DNA of 64,000 bases from positions 9,369,551-9,433,550 of the forward strand of contig NW_022145609.1 in NCBI RefSeq assembly GCF_000002235.5. The letters are read 5' to 3'. This document shows, piece after piece, positions 11,501 through 25,370 of the stretch. Origin of the DNA: Strongylocentrotus purpuratus (lineage: Eukaryota > Echinodermata > Echinoidea > Camarodonta > Strongylocentrotidae). How positions within the stretch are numbered: the stretch's first letter is position 1; every line of letters begins with the position of its first letter. The position numbers were made by a program, and so were the translations under genes. The notes under the pieces are model-generated. The model made no database searches. It had not been told where the DNA came from and worked only from the letters and a program-made list of their open reading frames with translations.

Positions 11501-14500
11501 TGGTTGTTCAAACAAAATCTCTAACAGGTACCCCTACCTTCTGCGCCACCGTTGGGAATCTAATATTTAATACGTTAAGTGTGGTTATTATTTACCAAAA
11601 AATAGAATCAATACAAAATAGCAAGGTCTTTAAAATCTCCGAAACTCAAACTGTGAAAAATGTTAACAAACCTAATTTTAAAATGTACATGTTATCACAT
11701 TTATTTACTACCTTGTCGTTTTGGCTCTTGTCATTAAGCATGACGATAGTGGATGGTTTATAGTTGAGGACCATAGACCAGAAATCAGACACAGTGGCTG
11801 GCAGCGGCATCTGGGTTGTCATGAATGTACAGTGGACTCCCTGAAAGATGAAGAAATAATAATTACAATATCCGATGTGAAAACGTAGCCACCTACTTCC
11901 GTTGTTATAACATGTATAATAGCTGTCAGTATCATCGAAGCACAATCACCCTAGGCGGAGGGGGCTTATATAAATGCACTGCAGCCCCACCCTACATCCT
12001 CTTCAACAATCCAGTTTAACATATTTCATAATAGACAATACAATTCTTATATCTTCGATAGTACGTTCTATATTGTAATGGCGACAGTACATGTACTTTT
12101 AATGGTTATAAATAGATCCACAATTCAACGACAATTGGTGTCACTATACACTATAATTATGAAATATAGAAACTGGAAAAGATTGATCACATTGTGACAT
12201 CGACCAATGTAACAACGCATTCTACAGATGTCAAATTCACTTTGATGTTTTCGTATCAAAACAAGTCACTAAAATTCGATATGAAACATACGAAAAATAC
12301 TTGTTTGTGCTAATTATCAATAATATGAATAATACCGATATGTTGAAAACGAGTCAAATGAAGACGTAAACGGTATCGATGGTATTTAATCCTTAAGTTT
12401 TTTTGACACTAAATTGCAGGTGTAAATTGAATCACTTGACCCAGGAAGAACATCTCACCTTCATTTGACTAGCATTGATGTAATCATGATCTGGGGAGTC
12501 TAGTATCACACGGTTTCTCTGCACTAGGATGGTATGGAAACAGAATAACATTTTAAAAAGCGTTACGCTTCAATTAAACATTAATACTTACGAGTACGGG
12601 CAAATCCTCACATTCTGTGTACTGTTTGATGGTAATATTGTTTTTTTGTTAAGTAATTTTTCAAAACTTTTTCATTCTCTTGATATACATGACATACACA
12701 CGGATGGATCGACTGAGGAATAGGGTCGATTCCCCGCTCCCGCCACTATCCATTCTCACCTTAAGAACAAAAGATGATTCGATATAACCTCTCTGCCTTC
12801 GTGTTACATTTAAGGTATTCAAAGCTTTGGGTATCCTCCAACTCCCGCACCACCTCCACCTTACACCGTCTCCTGTCAATCCTGAGACTCCCTACAGTGT
12901 TGTTTCATTTGCTCTCGACATCGTCATACCACGACGTTCTCTCTCTCTTTAGTCAAGAATCTACGACTTAAATTCGTGCACCAACAAAAATGCGGTTTCA
13001 AAATTGGTGCGTGTGAGTGCGTATGTGTGGTAGTGATGGAAAAGGGAACTATTCTGTTGGTCAAGTGTTGTGAGTGATCTCCATATACTTTGTGCAGGAG
13101 CTAAATGAGACTGGCATTTGAGAGTAGGGGTGGGGCCGGGGCAGGGCAGAGGATTTTCAATGAGGGGATGAAGAATCTGTGTCGGAGGGGAGATGAAAGG
13201 GGTGGCCCAATGTGTTCACCCAATTCTAGTGCAATCCATGCCAACAACGCATATCAAGACTCATTTCATAACGACAGCGTTTACAGTCCGGAGTCAAACT
13301 TGGATATATCACAAAATATTTTGTTGGATCCTAACATTACTTACATGGTAGGTTGTTCCCGTATCTATTCTTGGGGTGATTATCTGGAGTGCGTCCTGAT
13401 CTTGTTTGAGAAGCCGAAGGATCTGGACAGAGGCTCTTCAAAGTCTGATTAAAATCAGAAAATATGATATTTCATACATTACGAATTACTTTAATAATCA
13501 TCATCAACTTAAGTTAAGGTATATTTGTCACGCATGCAGAAATATAGATCCAGCTCTAATGTTAGCGTCTTTCATTCTGTAAATTTTATCTACCCAAGGG
13601 GATCTTCAAGGTGTTACACAATTGTATTATCTTGGCTTTATCCTAGCCGCCTCAAGGTTATGAACGCACTCAGGAAAATTCAGCTACTTTCTAGTAGGTA
13701 CTCATTCACTGAACCTAAGTTTAGATAGCGCTGCGGGTGGGATTCGAAGAAAGGAAACATTCCCTTGATTCCCAGTGAGTGATTTACGGATCACGACAGC
13801 CCTAACATTTTCATTGTAAGATGATCAACTTATGATGATGATTGGTATGTGTTACCTGGAACTCCTTGGTCATCTTGGACCGTCCACGTCCGTCACCTGA
13901 AGTGTGTAAGTCTTGTAGATGATCGGTGAAATGAATGACAGGGATCAGGGTATTCCTCCAGAGAAGATCCTCCAGGACAGCCCCGTAGATGAAGGCATAC
14001 TGCTCCTGTAATCATGTAAGGAACGAATGCTTTAAATTTGTATCAATTCCATCTCATCTACTAACACATTTTAGATTTACGACATGCGAGATTACGCGTA
14101 CATCAGAATCAAAGCGTAGAACAAGCAATATCTTATACTCATTCCTTGTTAACGATCTTGATATTAAATTCATTCCCTTTGATACTTTGTTAATGTACAT
14201 CTAATGATAGTAAATAAGAGAGTATTGAATATTTACATTGTAATAGAAGGATTTTCAATCATTCAAAGATTTATATAGTACCTACAGAGTATGAAGCATA
14301 CGTCATTAAAGAAAACATGACCAAAAAACCCCAGCTGTTTAGATGTATATGGGCAATTCCACGGTAACGGAATTACATTTCAGAGAAATTTGGGCTCTAT
14401 TTTGATATACTGTAGACAGGTGGTTAGACCTAGGTGATTATTTATCTTTTTATTCTTTCTGTATTATGCACCTGTTAGCAAATCAAATTAAAAAAAATTA

Positions 14501-17500
14501 TTTTTCAACATTCGGAACACCCCAGGACCAAAAGTGTGTCGGTAACGGAATTACGGCAGAAAAATCAGGTTATTTTTTACACTAACTTTGAAAAGATTTC
14601 GTCTGAAATCTGCAGCCAATTGGGGGTGAAGTAATGCTAATAAAGAGAGCTTATATTGTTGACTGTCCCATGGCAAGATTTTTTTTTGTGAAGTTGTCAT
14701 GGTTTATCTATGCGGAATGGTTTTATGAAAGAAGGTAGCGGTAACGGAATTACATTAATGGTAACGGAATTACGTCTTCTGAAATAAGCTTGAAAAAAGG
14801 TGATTTTGTAAACATTATTTAGGCTTAAATTGTTGTTTAATTGTTTCAGGGGTTGCAATAATTGATTTAAACTACAAAGCAATTCATATATGCACTTCAT
14901 TTCTAAAAACTGTTGAAAAACATGTCTTTTATATTGTTAAATAGCAAGTAAATATGACATTTCTGAGCAAATATTGGTGTGTAGTGATTAAATTTATGTC
15001 AATATGTGTTATCATATACTAGTTTACAACTAATTTTAATTTGGTTTAGTTTGCAAGTAGGAACATCACACAAAGTATGACAAACTACATATATTATTGC
15101 CTATCTGGCGGTAACGGAATTACACATATACAGATCACTTTTGTGACCATACATGACAAACTGGTTGTGAAGTCGCCAAGACCAATTTATAGAAACAGGT
15201 CAATAAACTCCACAGTATTCAATAGGAAACAAAGGATATTCAATTGTTTTATTGACTATTGTGAGGGCCTATTAACCTAGCAAATACCACATGCAATACA
15301 TTATTTCAAAGCTTATTTTATGCAGGTTTGATCAAAATCGATTGAAAATTGCAACATTACAACCTGTTCGTCGTGGATGGTTACATTTAAGCATTCAAAC
15401 AATTCCAAATCACTTAAGTGCTACTAATAACACTGCCTACACCCAACACAGGGATCTTGATGTAAATTAAAAACAAAACACATGAATATTTATTTATAAT
15501 GATTTCAGTCCATAAAGCCAACCACCATAATCTAAACTAATTATATAAAGAGAGCTTAATATAGCTATCATTTTGTCAACAGCGTTTCAATAATATTTCA
15601 CACCAGAATTTGTAAATCATTCCCCTATCTCATATTTCTGTCGAGCCAATTTTTCAACCTGCTGAGCCAATTTTGCGACATTAATGGTAGAGCCTTAGAG
15701 GGAGCACTGGTTATCATTCTTTTAAAATTAATTACAAACCTTGTCAGATGATTCCATACTACAATTTCAATCCACAAAAGCTAGCACCCGATTCAAAACT
15801 AATTAATTAAGATAATGTCATCAACAGAGTTGCAATAAAATGTCAAACCTTGTAAATCATTACGCCAATTCACTAAATTGTTATCATTCTTTAATATTTG
15901 GTTATTATTCTTTTAAAATTAATTACATACTTGATCAGTGGTCTTGAATTTGTTACAACATGTAACAAACTTGACCATTGTCATCATTCTTCATTCCAAA
16001 CAGTTATATTTTCTCTGAGCGTTAGCAATCTAGTCAAAGGCGCCCTGCCACCCCCCCCCTCCCCTTATGTTTAACACGTAGAGTATGGAAATTAACCGTC
16101 TGCAAGAGGGCCAGTCTGCTATGGTCGTAGCCATCTACACGTAACTTCTAATAAAATACATGTTTTTTGATAGATTAGACCTTCCCCTTCAACCTCCACC
16201 TTGTCACTTGTTAACGTATTTGCTCTGAGCGCTAGCGGACCTGTACAGTAAGTTACCCTGACACCTTCCCTCAGTCCCATATGTTTTACGTGTTACGAGT
16301 CGGCAAAGTAACCGTCTGCAACGGGACTAGTCCGGTACCTGCCAAAGCCTTTTTACTTTTTATTAAATATTTTTCGCTAGATTAGACCTTGCTTTTTCAA
16401 CCTCCACCTACGTATAGTCATCGGCAAAGGTATTTTCTCTGTGTGCTAGCGGACTGATTCAAAGTCACCCCTCCCTCCCCCCCCCCTCCAATGGCCCCAT
16501 CCATATAACGAAAGTGTCCGTCTGCAAGAAGACTAGTCCACTATGGTCTTTTATAGCCATCTAACTTTTAATGAATTATCCTTTTTTTGTTTTGGTAATT
16601 TACATGTATTGTAGACCTTGCTTTCCAACCTCCACCTAGCTGTTTTTTAGGGTGTTTTCGTGAGGTACTTTCTATGAGTGCTAGCGGACATTGTCAAAGT
16701 CACCCTGCCCCCCCCCCCCCCCCTTTCCCTTTAAAAGTCCCATGTATAATACGTAGAGTAGGGAAATTCACAGTCTGCAAGAGGGCTAGTGCGCTATGGT
16801 CTTAGCTTTCTAACTTCTAATGAAATTTTTCTCTCTTTTTTCAATAGATTAGATGAGATCAGTGAAGAATAAAAATCAGAAAAGGCACTGTTTAAAATCG
16901 CCATAGGTGAAATAATATGAAGTATTTCCATGCTTAAATCAAAAGGTTTCATAAGAGATGTTGGTACAATTTTAATTGCAAGTTCAGAGTGAATGAAAAT
17001 AAACACATCTAAAATTCCCAGCCTAGTTTGTAGTCTTTATGCAAATTTGAAAAAAGTTTTTAAAAAACATTCATTGAACTTATCGAAGCCAGATCCTTAG
17101 TCTTTAGTTAGACAGTTAATATAATAAGCCACTACTTCAAAAAAGGGGGCAAAATCCATTAAAAATGTTGTAACACAGCATACATTATATGTACATGAGG
17201 CAGCAGGTCCATCTCTTGAAAAACGAACCACTCATTACTAATGCTGCTGCCCCTTGTAATTATGTTACCAATGTAATTCCGTTACCATGTAATTCCGTTA
17301 CCAGTGTTTTGATAGGAACATAAGTAGATACTTCTGAAATTAATGTTTAGAGCTGTTGGTAGGTAGATAAAGGAAGAGAATTTGCAACTTCAAAAAAAAA
17401 AGTAAGAAATAACTTTGTGAGTAAAACTTCTTTCAAATTTTGGTAACGGAATTACGCCATTTTAAGGGTAAAATTGAAAAATCTCTCACACAAAAACTTT

Positions 17501-20500
17501 TTTCATTTTTTGAAAATAATTTGCAAATCTTGATTCCTATTTGTGATGTTGTTCAATTAGGAATAAATATAGAGGAATAAGTTTTAAATACATTGCTCCA
17601 CTGAATTTTAAGAAATTAAATCATGATCATGTGATTGTGGCCCCCAAAATAGCCCCAACTTCAAATAAATTTTTCAGAAAAACCGTATAAGATATTTCAA
17701 AACGGTTTTCAGTTCCATCACAAGTGATTTCTTGACCACATGGAAAATGTTAAATTATTGAAGTTGGATCAAATTAAGAATTTGGTGATTTTCCTCTTTC
17801 CCATACGGAATTGCCCATATGCATATTGATATTGTTTTTAATTCCACATCTTGTCATGTAGAATAAGGATAAAGCCAGTCCCCGCAAAAGTATGCACACA
17901 TTAGATTGAAATCCATTGCTCTTATCAGTGTCTAAACTAAAAAGATTGTGTGTCCAACGGCAGCAGCAGTTGATGTATGTTTTAAGAGGTAACTGACCTG
18001 TGTTTGGACCATGTATGGTCGTTTCTGTCTCATGTTCGTCACGAAGTTGAAAACATCTACCATTCTAGTTCTCTTGGCGTGAGCTACGACGCTATCAATA
18101 CTGGTTACCACGCCTGTTCGTCCAACACCAGCACTGGATAGAAAATATAATGAAAAACTAATAAGTCATGTTGTCGAAATGTGATTTTTTTTTTCCAGCA
18201 CAAAATCGCATTTTCTCCGGATTTAACGATGTGCGCGCACATTAGCTATTGGACGATAAAACAAAGTCAGCAAAATATTCAAGCAATTTCAATTGAGATA
18301 GGCATAAGTTTAGGACACAAGATTTCCCTGTAGCAAAGCCCGATCCCTATACCATCTAAACAAATTAAGAAGTTTTTTTTCGGCTGAAATCTACTGTTGT
18401 CATTCTTTTTTTTCTCATTATCGTTGTATTTCTTAAACACTATCATGATCTTAAAGACTTTCGAAAAAAAAGAAACCTTATCCAATTTTAATAGCCTTGT
18501 TCGTCACCTTTAACAATGTGCGAGCATTAATTACGATGACGTGTTACGTGATTTCCGAAAGCAATACTATAGAGTATCAGAATTGCCATTGAGTTGATTT
18601 CTTGAAGGTCTTGACGATGGTGTTTGTGGTACTTGTTTTGATCTAGGTGAAATGGACCAAGAAACCTACCTGCAATGGATGATGAGAGGATGAGTGTACT
18701 GTCCATGATCAGCTTTGACTTCCTTGATGAACTTGAGCAGTGATGAGGTGTGTTTAGGAACACCCTTGTCAGGCCACTCTGTGAAGTGGAACTGTGTAAC
18801 TCTCCTCGACTCTTCACCCTGTTTTAAAAGTCACAACGAAAGAAATATAAACCTCTGTAAAGTATGATTCTGAACAATTTTACCGCGCAAACAAAAAATC
18901 CTTTCCGAACCGATGGCATGAAAATATTAGCTTTTCATTGCTGTTTCATAAAATACATTGACATTGAGTTAAACAGGAACTGGTAGAGAAATCAATAGGT
19001 CTAGAGAACAAGGGGTAGACCAAGATCAGAAAAACGATTTCAAACAATCAAATATCAATGACGCAATGTATCCTTTTCTCAAAGAAATATTTGGTGTATA
19101 TCTAGGGGAGATGGTAAACTTCTAGCAGAAAAGACACATGTTTACAAAAAATGAAAATGAAAAGCTTGATTTTGTCTCATTTGATATTTCTTCAAATGCG
19201 ATTAAATGCCAAAAATAACGCAGTGCTGACAATATTTATCGTGATAAACATTTATTTATTAATTTATTCATTTGTAACTATTTATTTATTTTGTTTTATT
19301 TACTTAGGGTAACCCCATCAGTGAGTACACACCGTTATACTCGGGGCCTCGGGGGCCCTGCAACATTCCCGAGTACATGTACACCTACCTTGCGCATAAC
19401 CATCCTTCTTGCCACACCGCCTGTACATGGTTCAAGTTCCATTAGTTCTACTTTGATTGTTCCAAACTCCACTGATTGTCCTTTCCGATCTGGCCAGTAC
19501 TGACGGCATTTGATCTGTTGAAACAAAGAGCGACAGATCGATCAAATTCCAACACGATTTATCTACAGTATATAGGCATAAGGTTGGAGAAGCTATGTGC
19601 TACTGAGGGGAGAAACAGATGATGAAACACCTTTTAGACTTACCCTTCCAACGAGATTCCTGGACTCCCACAGACCTGTAATGGTTTAATATCATGGCCA
19701 GATTTTGGTTCATGCACTGGACGTGGCTCGTGTAGTGGCTCGAGACGAAGAACATGGGTATAAAAAAGTCGCAACTGTATTTCAGTTTAATATTATCCTA
19801 CCCCACCTATAAAAGAGTGACTATATTTCTCTCCTTAACTAAAAAAGACGTTAAAGGGATTCCACGCTGAGGAAATGAATAATTTAAATGTTCAACGGTT
19901 AACTTCTCATGATGTAAAATGAACTATAAAAGAGAAAACAAACTAAAAGGATCGAGCCATACCGTTGATACAATAAATGCATGGGCGGTTCAACTCCAGT
20001 TCAAAATAAGGCCTATATTCTGCCTTGTCTACATTTCACGCTTTAACTCAACACAGTCATCAATATTTATTACTATTGGTGACGGTTAATATCAACACCA
20101 ACAACAAAAGAAATACGAACAAAGATTGTTAAAGCAGTGCATGCAAGTTCCTTTTAGACTTACCCATAACAGCTTCATAATGGTCAATTCACCGTTGAAT
20201 ATGGCACTGTTAACAACACTTGTCAATGTAAAAAGCTAACAGTAGAATCCCAAAATACCCTCCTAAGATTCAAATATATTCCATATTTCAAAGATGAACA
20301 AGTTTTACTGACCTTATCTCCTTCCTGGAGCTTCGTTACCATGGCAATAGTCGTCACATTCTCCTGCCAGACCATCCTCCAGAAATCATCCATAGAGGTC
20401 TTGTTCGGTCCTTGGAGAAATATTCAGTAATGGCTCATCAGAAATTAACCTTTTGCACTATGTTGTAACTTATCGGATAACCGACTGCTTTATATTATTG

Positions 20501-23500
20501 AATAATGATTTGACTCTATCTAATTTTGCATTTCATAGACGAATAATAGATTAACTTGAAATAGAGTTACGAAAAACCTAAGTCACACAAATTTTATTTA
20601 CAAATTACCACTTGTTAAACGTGACGAAGAGAGTAGAATAGACATACCTTGTGATGCAATGTAAGCCTTGTCATCGTCAAAACTCTGCGTGTGAAGAATA
20701 ACATTCAATTGATCAAAAATAGATTAAAATGAAACTGTACATATATCAAGGCTTAAGGAAAATTTTGGTCTCTGTTTATAGCACAACTTTTTCCGCAGGA
20801 ATTAAAGAAAAATAGAAAAAAAGATCAAGAAAATCCAAGTCATATGAGGAATGAATTACAGCTTCAACCAATAGTGGGATTTTCATTACATGTGTGTGTG
20901 CGTTTGTGTGTGTGTACATGTGCGAGGGTGTGTATTGAATATAGATCCAGCGTAGACAACATGTATTCTACATCATGTAGTCTGTAAATTCTTGCTGCAT
21001 CCAGGTTATATAACAAGATTTTATTGTGCTTTTATTCTGTCACGTTATTTCATTTATATCATTCATTTAAATTAGACCCTTCCTTCAACGACGACCCACT
21101 TTATAACATCATAATGAAATTACATAGTAATGACAATTTATTTACAATTAATGTATAGATAAATTGATACATGCCACCTTACTTACGGGAATGTAAGAAG
21201 CGTTAAAGTAATCGGAATGAGGGATATCGTCGATTACTTCTAACTTCACCCTCGCCGAATCATCTGGATAAAAGATACAAATGTTTATTTTAAAAAAATA
21301 AGTCAGCCAGTAGCTTTTAATGAAAATTTCTTCGATTAGTAATTTTGTCTCTTATTTTCGTTATCATTTTCCGGCAGAGTAACTAAAACATCAAATTGAA
21401 CAATAAATTTAAAAAAAAAATGTTTTTTAGGTTTTAAATGCAGAGATTTGACAATGGACATCAACTCTTTTCTTCTTTTAAATTAAGATTGTAAACTTGC
21501 AACATCTATTTACAGAGATTTAAATTTCATATTCTAAATATAGAATTATGAAATGGAACTATTAACATTCATCAGAACATACATTGGTACACTTTAAGTC
21601 ATTCGAACTGTGATGCTCCATTGCAGCAACCACCGCTACAGTTGCAAACTACTATTATTAAAACAACGATAAATACATTATCTAGACTGAGCTTCACCGA
21701 ACCAAACCTTTATAGCTATTACAAACAAGTCAACAACATAATAAAGGCCATGTTATTTTGTGTACTCACATGGTAAAATATTCTTGTATCTGTTTTTCTT
21801 GAAGTTGATCTGCTCTCGAGCCACGGTCTGAGGATAGATGTCTGGGCCAGGTAAGTCCTTTGGGAGAGAAAGGAAATATAATCTCAGTTTTAGTTTATTG
21901 TTTCACATTTTGCATATATTAATATTATCAGAAAACACTACAAATAAAGATGAAGTCTTGTATCGGAGACTAGAACAAAAGGCGGCTGACATCAAATCAG
22001 CTTGATTGCATGAATTATGAAATGAAAAGTTGCGTTTAAGAAAAGGGAAATATGGAGGAGCCTATAAGTGAAAATAAATATTATAATGCCCACGGCGATA
22101 TATTTCTGAAATGAATTGATATGTTTCGTTACTAGTCATACCAGGAACCTAGAAAGATCATCTAAGGAAAGGAATCTGGAATGGCATGATATTTGTGGAA
22201 CAGCGGCTGATCGAACACAATGCTGAGAGAGCTTGCTACCCAGTGTTCTCAACAGCACAATGTAGTCTACGAGTAGCCCACATGTGCATGCCAAAAAGAT
22301 TTGTCAAGCGCGAAACCATAAAAAGAAGACAAGTTTCTTGCCCGTTTCTTGTAAATAGAAATTTTCTTCATTAAACCTACATGAAATTCCTCGGAGAAGA
22401 GCGCAGTGTGTCTGTTCTTGTTGACGAACGCGGGAAACTGAGCCACGGGTATCGGTTCACGTGTACCAATAGGTTTGTTGCTAGATCTTTCCGGAGATCC
22501 ATCGGTGAAATCAAGGTCTAAGGATTTAGTTCTCCTTACATCGGGCTTGACGGCTACAGCTGGTTTGGGTCTTGTGCTCCTTGGAGTTGTGCGCTCCGAG
22601 TTCAAATTGGAGGCGTTTCCACTGTAGTCATTTTCTGACATAACACATACAGAAATAAAGAAATGTAATTTTACTATTCTTTTTAGGAGGAAGAGGCCTA
22701 GGTTGGTACAACGCAGAATCAACCTATATTGCAAATAACTAAATAAATCCTTAGTTCCTTACACTTGATTCATTTTTACTTCTTCCAAAAAGTTGTCTTG
22801 TTTGTGACATTATGAAACAATGTAGGGCACAATCACTATTGGGCACAATTGAATTGTAAGAATTGTATGGGGTTAGGAATATAGAATATGTAATCTCTTT
22901 ATTGTCAATTATATTGTCGTTTCATGCTATTATGACGGCTATATTTTGTCACCCGATCATAATACTTAATATCTAAATATAAACCTACCTTCTAATGACG
23001 TGTCTTGAAAACCAGCTGATGCCTGAAATTGTTCCTCGATGTTTCCTGTTTTAGAAGGATTACCATCATTTCTTTGAAAATAAAATAAAAAGATTCAGTG
23101 CAAGCTATCGAAAGCGAACAATAAGTAATCAGAAGAGAAATTTATGAGAGCTGGTAAATATCAGACTTTTAGAAGAACTATATCGGTAGAGTATTCATTG
23201 AAGAGAGAAATAGAGAATTAAAAGAGTGTTGATAGACATTGATTTCCCAATTTTCCTTTTCTGCTTGGTCTTAAAGTCCGTACATCAATATTGTTTCCAC
23301 TTCCATCGAAAGTATGGTAGTACTCAGAGTGGATTACGGTATAATTACGGTATACGTGAGTGACAGCATTCTACATGGACATTTCTAATGGTGACTGAAA
23401 TATAGAAAACAGGGCACAAACCTTCGTCGTTTGAACACGATGATGACTACAATGATGACAATCAAAATGATCAGAATGCCGCCCACGGCTCCCCCAACTG

Positions 23501-25220
23501 TCGATGCTATAGGACCCATAGCTATAGGACCTCCAGTCATTCCTGCAGTCGAAATGGTTGATGGGCCCAGTGTGGTGGTTATAACAGGAAGTGCATTTGT
23601 GATCAAACGAAAGAAAAATGAAATAAAAATTGTACATATTCATTCAGGAAAATTGTCAAATTAAGTTCAGTTTGCCAATAATTATGTTTCTATTCAACCC
23701 CTGTATGGTAACAATCTCTTCCGCCACCAATAAGGAAGACAATCTGTATTCGATTGATCGGAACTTTAAAAATTAATAATTTTCCTATTTTCAATCAAAA
23801 TTTGCTCAAACCTTTACTGACCTGTTGCTCTCACTTTTCTGCTTCCATTAAAACCAACTCAATATCAGGGTAGCCTTCCCCCTTATCATTTTGACAACAC
23901 GCATAACAGTGTTTTTAACACAAAATGTATTACAGTTAAAGAGCACGCGCGCTTAAAGATAAAGTTGAGTTCTGGTCATGCGATTGCATTGTGAAATAAA
24001 CGTTGTGGAATCGATCAGAAAGGTTGATCATCTAGCATATAAGTATTGGTGTGTGGGGAAGGTTCTGGAATCATCAAATGATAAGAAATTTGGCCCAGTC
24101 TTGGGAAAGTTACAAGCACTGTACACAGAAAGATGTATATGGGACTACACAAACATGTGGCATAAAAATCCGTCCCGATTTGTATGATGTTACATGCCAT
24201 ATTTAGAATATCAAGGCATTTGAAGAGCTATGCTTTTCAGGGAACATTTTTTTATCTGATGTTCTTCCAAACTTGCATAATACAATGATAACGCTCACAA
24301 ATTGTTTTTCACCTCTTCCCAGAACTCAACCTTCTCCTTAAGTAAGAGGAAATCGCATATAAAAGTCGCGATATTGTTTAAGTTGTTACGGTTTAATGGA
24401 CTTTATGACAAGATGAGAGAAAATTAAACCCCATTAGAGAGGACCCCGAGGTGTGTCAAGCTGGAAAGCATAAATTAAATTTGCAAAGTTTGAGCACGTA
24501 TCTTATATTTTGTCCTGTTTATTCATAGAGAGCATTTCATTTATGTAAAGGTATGGCCGAGGGTAGCTGTCCGTAGAATAGTTGTTGTAATATTATAAGT
24601 ATATCCCATGTTATTAAACTGTTACAAACACAATCGCAGAGACTTTTGGAAAGTATAGCCTGATCTGTGCGAACATTGCAATGTCGCGTTGTATATCTGA
24701 CCATATTTTCTATGAGATATGCAAAAGGGTATTGAAATTGAAGTTGATTTTCGAAAGCCTTTGTACTGGTGTTCATGGTACTGGTAAGCAAGCCTTAGAA
24801 TGTCATGTGCTTTATCTTAATATCAATGTCACACCATTTTGAGAAAGAGAGAGGGGTGGAGAGATAGAGGGATAGGAGTACAGAGAGGGGGAGGGAGAGA
24901 GAGGAAGGAAGGGAGGGTGGGATGAAGGGTGAGTAAAAAAAGGATGAAAATGGCTCATAAGGCAGTGGGAAATACATTATAGAACCTACCAGTGGCGTAC
25001 GCAGGATTTTTTCAAGGGGGGGGGGGGGGGTTTATAATCGGGTCCAAAATTTCGCAACGACTCAGGAAAATTTGAAAATTGCGCCGGCCAAAAAGTCGCT
25101 CAGTGGGGGGGGGGGGGGGGGGTTGGGGGGGGGGGGGGGGGGGTAAGCGGACACTTTTTTTTTTTTTTAGGGAGTCCAAAAAAAAATCGCAACGACTCAG
25201 CCAGCCGAAAAGTCGCTCAG

Positions 25221-25260
<40 letters not shown>

Positions 25261-25327
25261 AAGCGGACACTTTTTTTTTTTTTTGGTCCCAAAAAAATCG
25301 CAACGACTCAACCGACCGCTGAATAAG

Positions 25328-25370
<43 letters not shown>

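Noticed and set aside
12750..12870. Minus-strand frame with RELEDTQSFEYLKCNTKAER considered as a D2 exon
   Set aside because: The exon at 13444-13345 supplies the expected D2 start with correct phase; this stretch ends in an in-frame stop before its donor.
13105..13452. 115-codon plus-strand frame
   Set aside because: Antisense to the phosphatase D2 exon 13444-13345, no splice or protein support.
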